Part shown: positions 5,478 through 8,150 of the stretch, in pieces
Numbering within the stretch: the first letter of the stretch is position 1
How the letters are laid out: each line of letters begins with the position of its first letter
NCBI GenBank assembly: GCA_030040475.1
Contig: JASHTQ010000722.1
Span: forward strand, 1 to 8,150
DNA from: Streptosporangiaceae bacterium
GTDB lineage: Bacteria; Actinomycetota; Actinomycetes; Streptosporangiales; Streptosporangiaceae
Length of the DNA stretch: 8,150 bases
Direction: 5' to 3'
The notes under the pieces: generated by a model
What the model was told of the DNA's origin: nothing
Databases searched by the model: none
The model's input: the letters and a program-made list of their open reading frames with translations, nothing else
Made by a program: the position numbers and the translations under genes

Positions 5478-5654
5478 GTGAGCACCCTGAGCGGCCGCCA
5501 GGCGAAGGAATTGAGCGAGTCCCTGCGCGACGCCTTCCTGCCTGACGCCCTCGATGAATTGCTGTACTTCGGCCTGGACAAGCGGCGCGAAGATATCACG
5601 CTGGCCGCGGATTACCGATCGCGTGTCTTCCAGCTGATTCGCACGGCACGCTGA
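5478..5654 (+). CDS. Effector-associated domain 1 (EAD1) protein, 58 aa, probably truncated
   Basis: From GTG 5478 the frame encodes 58 residues and stops at 5652-5654. LSGRQAKELSESLRDAF, LDELLYFGLD and VFQLIRTAR line up with the helices of EAD1, a small adaptor domain that by self-association joins effectors (proteases, TIR, kinases) to NTPase or sensor proteins in bacterial conflict and programmed-death-like systems. EAD1 normally continues past VFxLIxWA with another helix and then a linker and effector domain; here the frame ends immediately after the core. A kinase-like frame begins at essentially the same base. The likely reading is an N-terminal remnant of an EAD1-kinase protein, cut by a deletion at about 5650. 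It could still be expressed as a free EAD1 adaptor because the promoter and start are intact. Confidence 0.65.
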   Translation: MSTLSGRQAKELSESLRDAFLPDALDELLYFGLDKRREDITLAADYRSRVFQLIRTAR

Positions 5655-5689
5655 ACGCGCACCTGGCCAGCCACGACCTGAGCCTGCAC

Positions 5690-6214
5690 GTGTCAAGCAC
5701 GGTCTGGCTCGACGGCGCGATCCGGGTGAACGGCCGCACCTGGCCGGTGCAGCTGACGGACTGGATCGACGGGCGGACGCTGAACGAGTACGTGGATCTC
5801 CTCGTGCACAGCGGCAGCACCCCCGCCCTGGACAGGCTGACCGGCAGAGGGCGCGAATTGGTCGCGCTCATGCAAAGCGCCGAATTCGCCCACTGCGACC
5901 TGCAGCATGGCAACATCATCGTGGACCAGTACGGCCAGCTGCGGCTGGTTGACTATGACGGGATCTGGATACCGCCCTTTGCCGGCCTGCCCCCGCCGAC
6001 CGGGTCCGGCCATCGCAACTATCAGCATCCAGTGCCTGCAGGAATGCTGTGCGCCCGACTGGGTGGCGACCAAGAGCCTGGAAGAGACCATCGGCCCGTA
6101 ACCCGCCCCGGCACAGGTCACCTTTCCCCGGCCTGGCCCGCATACACCCGCGTCAGCCGGACGTCTTGGGCGTCAGTCCCAGGTCGGGCCGGCCGTGCGC
6201 CGGCTCCACGTTGA
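5690..6214 (+). pseudogene. Protein-kinase-like gene fragment (C-lobe part), out of frame with the EAD1 ORF
   Basis: Kinase resemblance starts near base 5651 (LNAHLASHDLSLHV) before the GTG at 5690, and runs to about 6031. Numbered from 5690: WPVQLTDWIDGRTLNEYV is the hinge and following helix; HCDLQHGN at 68-75 is the catalytic loop (Asp70, Asn75); VDYDG at 87-91 replaces DFG; GHRNYQHP at 107-114 is the activation-segment motif of an actinobacterial eukaryote-like kinase family. The glycine loop and the catalytic lysine of the N-lobe are missing, and homology stops after QHP. The last 60 residues run antisense to glbO and look random. With no ATP-anchoring lobe it cannot be an active kinase. 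It most likely belonged with the EAD1 domain upstream. Confidence 0.6.
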
Positions 6215-6581
6215 CCAGGCTGTGCGCCGCCATGACGAGGTAGCGCCAGAGCTCGTCCCGGTGCTCCTCGTCCATCTCGAGCTCGTCGAGCGCGACCCGC
6301 ATGTGGTGCAGCCAGGCGTCCCGCTCGGCCTCGCCGATGGCGAACCTGGCGTGCCGCATCCTCAGCCGCGGATGCCCGCGCAGCTCGTCGTAGGTCCGCG
6401 GCCCGCCCCAGTACTGGATCAGGAACAGCCGCAGATGCTCCTCGGCCGGACCGAGATCCCGGGCTGGATACACCGGCCGCAGCACGGGATCGTCCGCAAC
6501 GCCCTGGTAGAACCGGTGGACCAGGCGGCTAAAAGCCTCCTCCCCGCCCACGGCCTCATAGAAGCTGGTCGGCTGGCTCAT
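6153..6581 (-). CDS. glbO: Group II truncated haemoglobin (trHbO)
   Basis: The 142-aa product is a full-length 2-on-2 globin very like mycobacterial GlbO. Key residues are all present: Tyr25 (B10), Tyr38 (CD1, in VYPARDL), proximal His77 (F8, in RMRHARF) and Trp90 (G8, in DAWLHHM), together with the conserved QYWGGPRTY at 56-64 and GHPRLRMRH at 69-77. Such proteins bind O2 and NO at haem and are linked to NO or peroxide handling and respiration. It is cytoplasmic, though GlbO is reported to associate with membranes. The ATG at 6581 lies 10 nt after the MscS-type channel stop, with no strong Shine-Dalgarno but a TAAGCT -10 seven bases upstream. It can therefore be read both by read-through and from its own leaderless start. 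Confidence 0.95.
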   Translation of the reverse strand: MSQPTSFYEAVGGEEAFSRLVHRFYQGVADDPVLRPVYPARDLGPAEEHLRLFLIQYWGGPRTYDELRGHPRLRMRHARFAIGEAERDAWLHHMRVALDELEMDEEHRDELWRYLVMAAHSLVNVEPAHGRPDLGLTPKTSG

Positions 6582-6588
6582 GCCTGAA

Positions 6589-6594
6589 AGCTTA
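6589..6594 (-). promoter_or_regulatory. TAAGCT -10 hexamer overlapping the channel stop codon
   Basis: On the minus strand TAAGCT contains the TAA stop of the channel gene (6594-6592) and ends seven bases before the glbO ATG. The sequence and spacing are identical to those before the thioesterase at 878. This suggests an internal leaderless promoter for glbO. Confidence 0.4.
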
Positions 6595-7776
6595 AGCGCC
6601 CCCGCCCACGCCCGAGATCCCCTCCTCCGCCTCAGCCCCCGCCACCTCGTCCCCTGGATTATCCGGATCCGTATCATCCAGATCCGGAATATCCGCTTCC
6701 GGAATATCCGAATCCGAAACACCTGCCGCTCCCGCCGCCGCAAGCCCCGCCGCCGCCCGAGCTAGCGTCGCCTCACCCGACGTGCTGATCACGACCGTCT
6801 CGGGCCCAGCCTGCTTGACGCCGGCCGCGTCCAGTGCCGACTTGACCCTGGCCCGCAGTTCGCGGGCCACCTCCCACTGCCGCATCGGCGCGGTCTTCGC
6901 CACGATCCGCATCGTCACTTCCTGGCTCGACAGCTCCTGAGCGCCCCACACCTCGGGCTTTTCCAGCATGAGCTTGCGCCAGCCCCGCTCGCGGTACAGG
7001 CTGCTCGCCGCCTCTTCCATCAGCAACCGGATCCGGGCCAGGTCCTCCTCATAAGGGACCGGGTAGTCGATGACGGCACGGGACCAGCCCTGCGACTCGT
7101 TGCCGACGCTGTCGATGCTGCCGTTCCTGACGTGCCAGACCACTCCGTTGACGTCCCGCAACCGAGTGGTGAGCAGCGACATCGCCTCCACCGTGCCGGT
7201 CGCGTCCTTGAGGTTGATCGTGTCGCCCACCCCGTAGTGGTCCTCGACGAGCATGAGGATTCCGGCCAGGTAATCGCGCACCAGGTTCTGCGCGCCGAAC
7301 CCCAGGGCCACCCCTAGCACGGTGGTGCTGACCAGCAGCGGCGTCAGGTCGACGCCGAGGTCACCGAGGATGGTGAGCGCCGCGATCCCGAACACCAGGA
7401 TGGACACGCCGCTGCGCAGGATCGAGCCGAGCGCCCGCGCCCGCTGCTCGCGCCGTTCCATGCCCGCCGCGTGCACCGCCGCGGCGGCCTTGTGTATCCG
7501 GCCGTTGCCTGCCACGGGCAGCGAGGCGGTCGCCGCGCCCTCGGTGATCTTGTTGATGATGCGGTGCGCCACCGTCCGCACGATCATCGCCAGCACGATG
7601 ACGAACGCGATCCGCAGCACCCGGCTGATCGGGCCCGCCAGGTAGATCTGGACCACCTGCGCCGCGCTAGTACTGTGTGTGATGTCCCAGGTCAGGCGGC
7701 AGGCGATGCCGGGATTGCCGCCGCAACTGCCAGTCAGCGTGCCCAGCACATGGGCCAGGCCGGTGGCGTGAAACAC
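6592..7776 (-). CDS. MscS-family mechanosensitive ion channel
   Basis: Numbered from the alternative GTG at 7800 (402 aa), the protein has an N-terminal segment with Cys26 and Cys34, TM1 at about 59-77, TM2 at about 128-147, and the MscS pore helix region [20 protein letters not shown] at 161-180. The beta domain follows ([20 protein letters not shown], 190-209), then a C-terminal alpha/beta domain to about 340. It is an inner-membrane channel that opens on membrane tension in osmotic downshift. The tail from 361 is acidic, with five-residue repeats. Start: GTG 7776 has AGAGGAG four bases upstream and is preferred; GTG 7800 lies 8 nt after a TAGCCT hexamer (7814-7809) and could be a leaderless start adding eight residues. 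It is followed directly by glbO. Confidence 0.9.
   Translation of the reverse strand: MFHATGLAHVLGTLTGSCGGNPGIACRLTWDITHSTSAAQVVQIYLAGPISRVLRIAFVIVLAMIVRTVAHRIINKITEGAATASLPVAGNGRIHKAAAAVHAAGMERREQRARALGSILRSGVSILVFGIAALTILGDLGVDLTPLLVSTTVLGVALGFGAQNLVRDYLAGILMLVEDHYGVGDTINLKDATGTVEAMSLLTTRLRDVNGVVWHVRNGSIDSVGNESQGWSRAVIDYPVPYEEDLARIRLLMEEAASSLYRERGWRKLMLEKPEVWGAQELSSQEVTMRIVAKTAPMRQWEVARELRARVKSALDAAGVKQAGPETVVISTSGEATLARAAAGLAAAGAAGVSDSDIPEADIPDLDDTDPDNPGDEVAGAEAEEGISGVGGGA
6661..6720 (-). repeat. Four 15-bp units coding an acidic pentapeptide-type tail
   Basis: Four 15-bp units starting at 6661, 6676, 6691 and 6706 all begin ATCC and share TCCG cores. On the coding strand they give a period-five Asp-rich run in the channel tail ([19 protein letters not shown], residues 362-380). 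The stretch is much poorer in GC than its surroundings and uses codons such as GAT and ATT that are rare elsewhere in the window. Confidence 0.75.
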
Positions 7777-7877
7777 GGAGCTCCTCTCGTCGGCTGCCAC
7801 TCCACGCGAGGCTACTGCGAGCCCGCCGCCAGCGTGCCCGCAAAGCTCAAGTGATTACCGACGCTCCGCCCGTCCCC

Positions 7878-7907
7878 GGCAAGCCGCCCCCCGGCAAGCC
7901 GCCCCCA
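7878..7907. repeat. Two-copy 15-bp direct repeat upstream of the channel gene
   Basis: GGCAAGCCGCCCCCC at 7878-7892 is repeated at 7893-7907 with one change at the last base. It lies in the 152-bp intergenic gap between the methyltransferase stop (7953) and the channel start. No function is evident. Confidence 0.6.
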
Positions 7908-7952
7908 GCCCCGGACCCCCCAGCCCCGAACCCGCAGCTCACCGCCTACAGC

Positions 7953-8150
7953 TCAGCAGTCGGGCTCACCGGCCTCCTTGATCGCGGTGAACACCAGGTT
8001 GTACGACACGCGCAGGGTGATAGCGGTGAAGCCGACCGTCTGCAGCCGAACAAGGAGCGCCGAAGGCTCGACCGGGTTATACGTGTCGCCCTCGTGGAAC
8101 TGGTGCAGCCCGTCGCTGCCCAGGCTGTCCGACCCGATGAACGCGCCGCC
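7953..8150 (-). CDS. Class I SAM-dependent methyltransferase, C-terminal fragment
   Basis: The frame is open from the window edge to TGA at 7955-7953 and gives 65 residues. GGAFIGSDSLGSDGLHQFHEGDTYNP matches the post-motif region of small methyltransferases that read F-x-G-S-D-S ... H-x-G-D ... P-V-x-P. This is followed by ALLVRLQTVGF, the usual RL-x-x-A/V-GF strand-helix before the closing beta hairpin. The SAM-binding N-terminus is outside the window. The substrate is unknown. It is transcribed in the same direction as the channel gene and separated from it by about 150 bp. Confidence 0.65.
   Translation of the reverse strand, partial: GGAFIGSDSLGSDGLHQFHEGDTYNPVEPSALLVRLQTVGFTAITLRVSYNLVFTAIKEAGEPDC

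Noticed and set aside
5379..5696. 105-codon minus-strand frame over the EAD1 ORF
   Set aside because: The plus-strand EAD1 frame has a domain match and a positioned promoter; this one has neither.
6032..6101. Possible foreign C-terminus (ISIQCLQECCAPDWVATKS...) in the frame ending at 6101
   Set aside because: It looks protein-like but is too short, has no start of its own and no recognisable family; it may be debris at the end of the kinase fragment.
1..8150. tRNA, rRNA, insertion-sequence ends or att sites
   Set aside because: No cloverleaf-like element, rRNA motif, transposase or flanking terminal inverted repeats were found by eye on either strand.

Overview
The window is very GC-rich (almost every third codon position is G or C). 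GTG starts are common, and several genes have a TANNNT hexamer 6-7 nt before the start codon, which is typical of leaderless transcripts in Actinobacteria. A group II truncated haemoglobin (GlbO type), a CGNR/ABATE-like regulator and an EAD1-type domain next to a kinase fragment also fit a large-genome soil actinomycete. The genus cannot be fixed from the sequence alone. No rRNA, tRNA, insertion sequence or CRISPR array was seen.

Layout. (1) 1-1922, plus strand: the tail of a LacI-family regulator, a Pfam GATase1_like protein (sugar-operon context), a PaaI-type hotdog thioesterase, and, coupled to it by an ATGA overlap, a quinone-oxidoreductase gene that appears broken by two internal deletions. 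(2) 1521-3002, minus strand: a Gfo/Idh/MocA oxidoreductase that has no stop codon where the family normally ends, so it reads on for about 139 codons antisense to the broken reductase. (3) 3003-3152: a 15-bp-period GC-rich repeat array. (4) 3153-4287: a CGNR-like regulator (minus) and an unrecognised 181-aa protein (plus), divergent from a 97-bp region with leaderless promoters on both sides. (5) 4278-5355: a SnoaL/NTF2-like protein (minus, overlapping its convergent neighbour by 10 bp) diverging from an unusual zinc-ribbon/proline-linker/HTH protein, followed by a 12-bp perfect hairpin. (6) 5466-6214: a leaderless 58-aa EAD1 domain ending abruptly where a kinase-like fragment begins in another frame; this looks like the wreck of an EAD1-kinase conflict or signalling gene. 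(7) 6153-7800, minus strand: an MscS-type channel with an acidic repeat tail, followed 10 nt later by glbO. (8) 7953-8150: the C-terminal end of a SAM methyltransferase.

How the genes relate: the window is a mosaic of small transcription units rather than one pathway. The clearest pairings are LacI/GATase-like (plausible sugar-catabolic context), thioesterase/quinone reductase (former translational coupling) and MscS/GlbO (tandem). The most striking theme is gene decay by deletion: the reductase (twice), the Gfo stop codon and the EAD1/kinase junction. Intact genes lie in between, so either real local decay or assembly deletions must be considered. The best candidates for undescribed biology are the zinc-ribbon/HTH protein at 4888-5355 and the EAD1/kinase remnant at 5478-6031.
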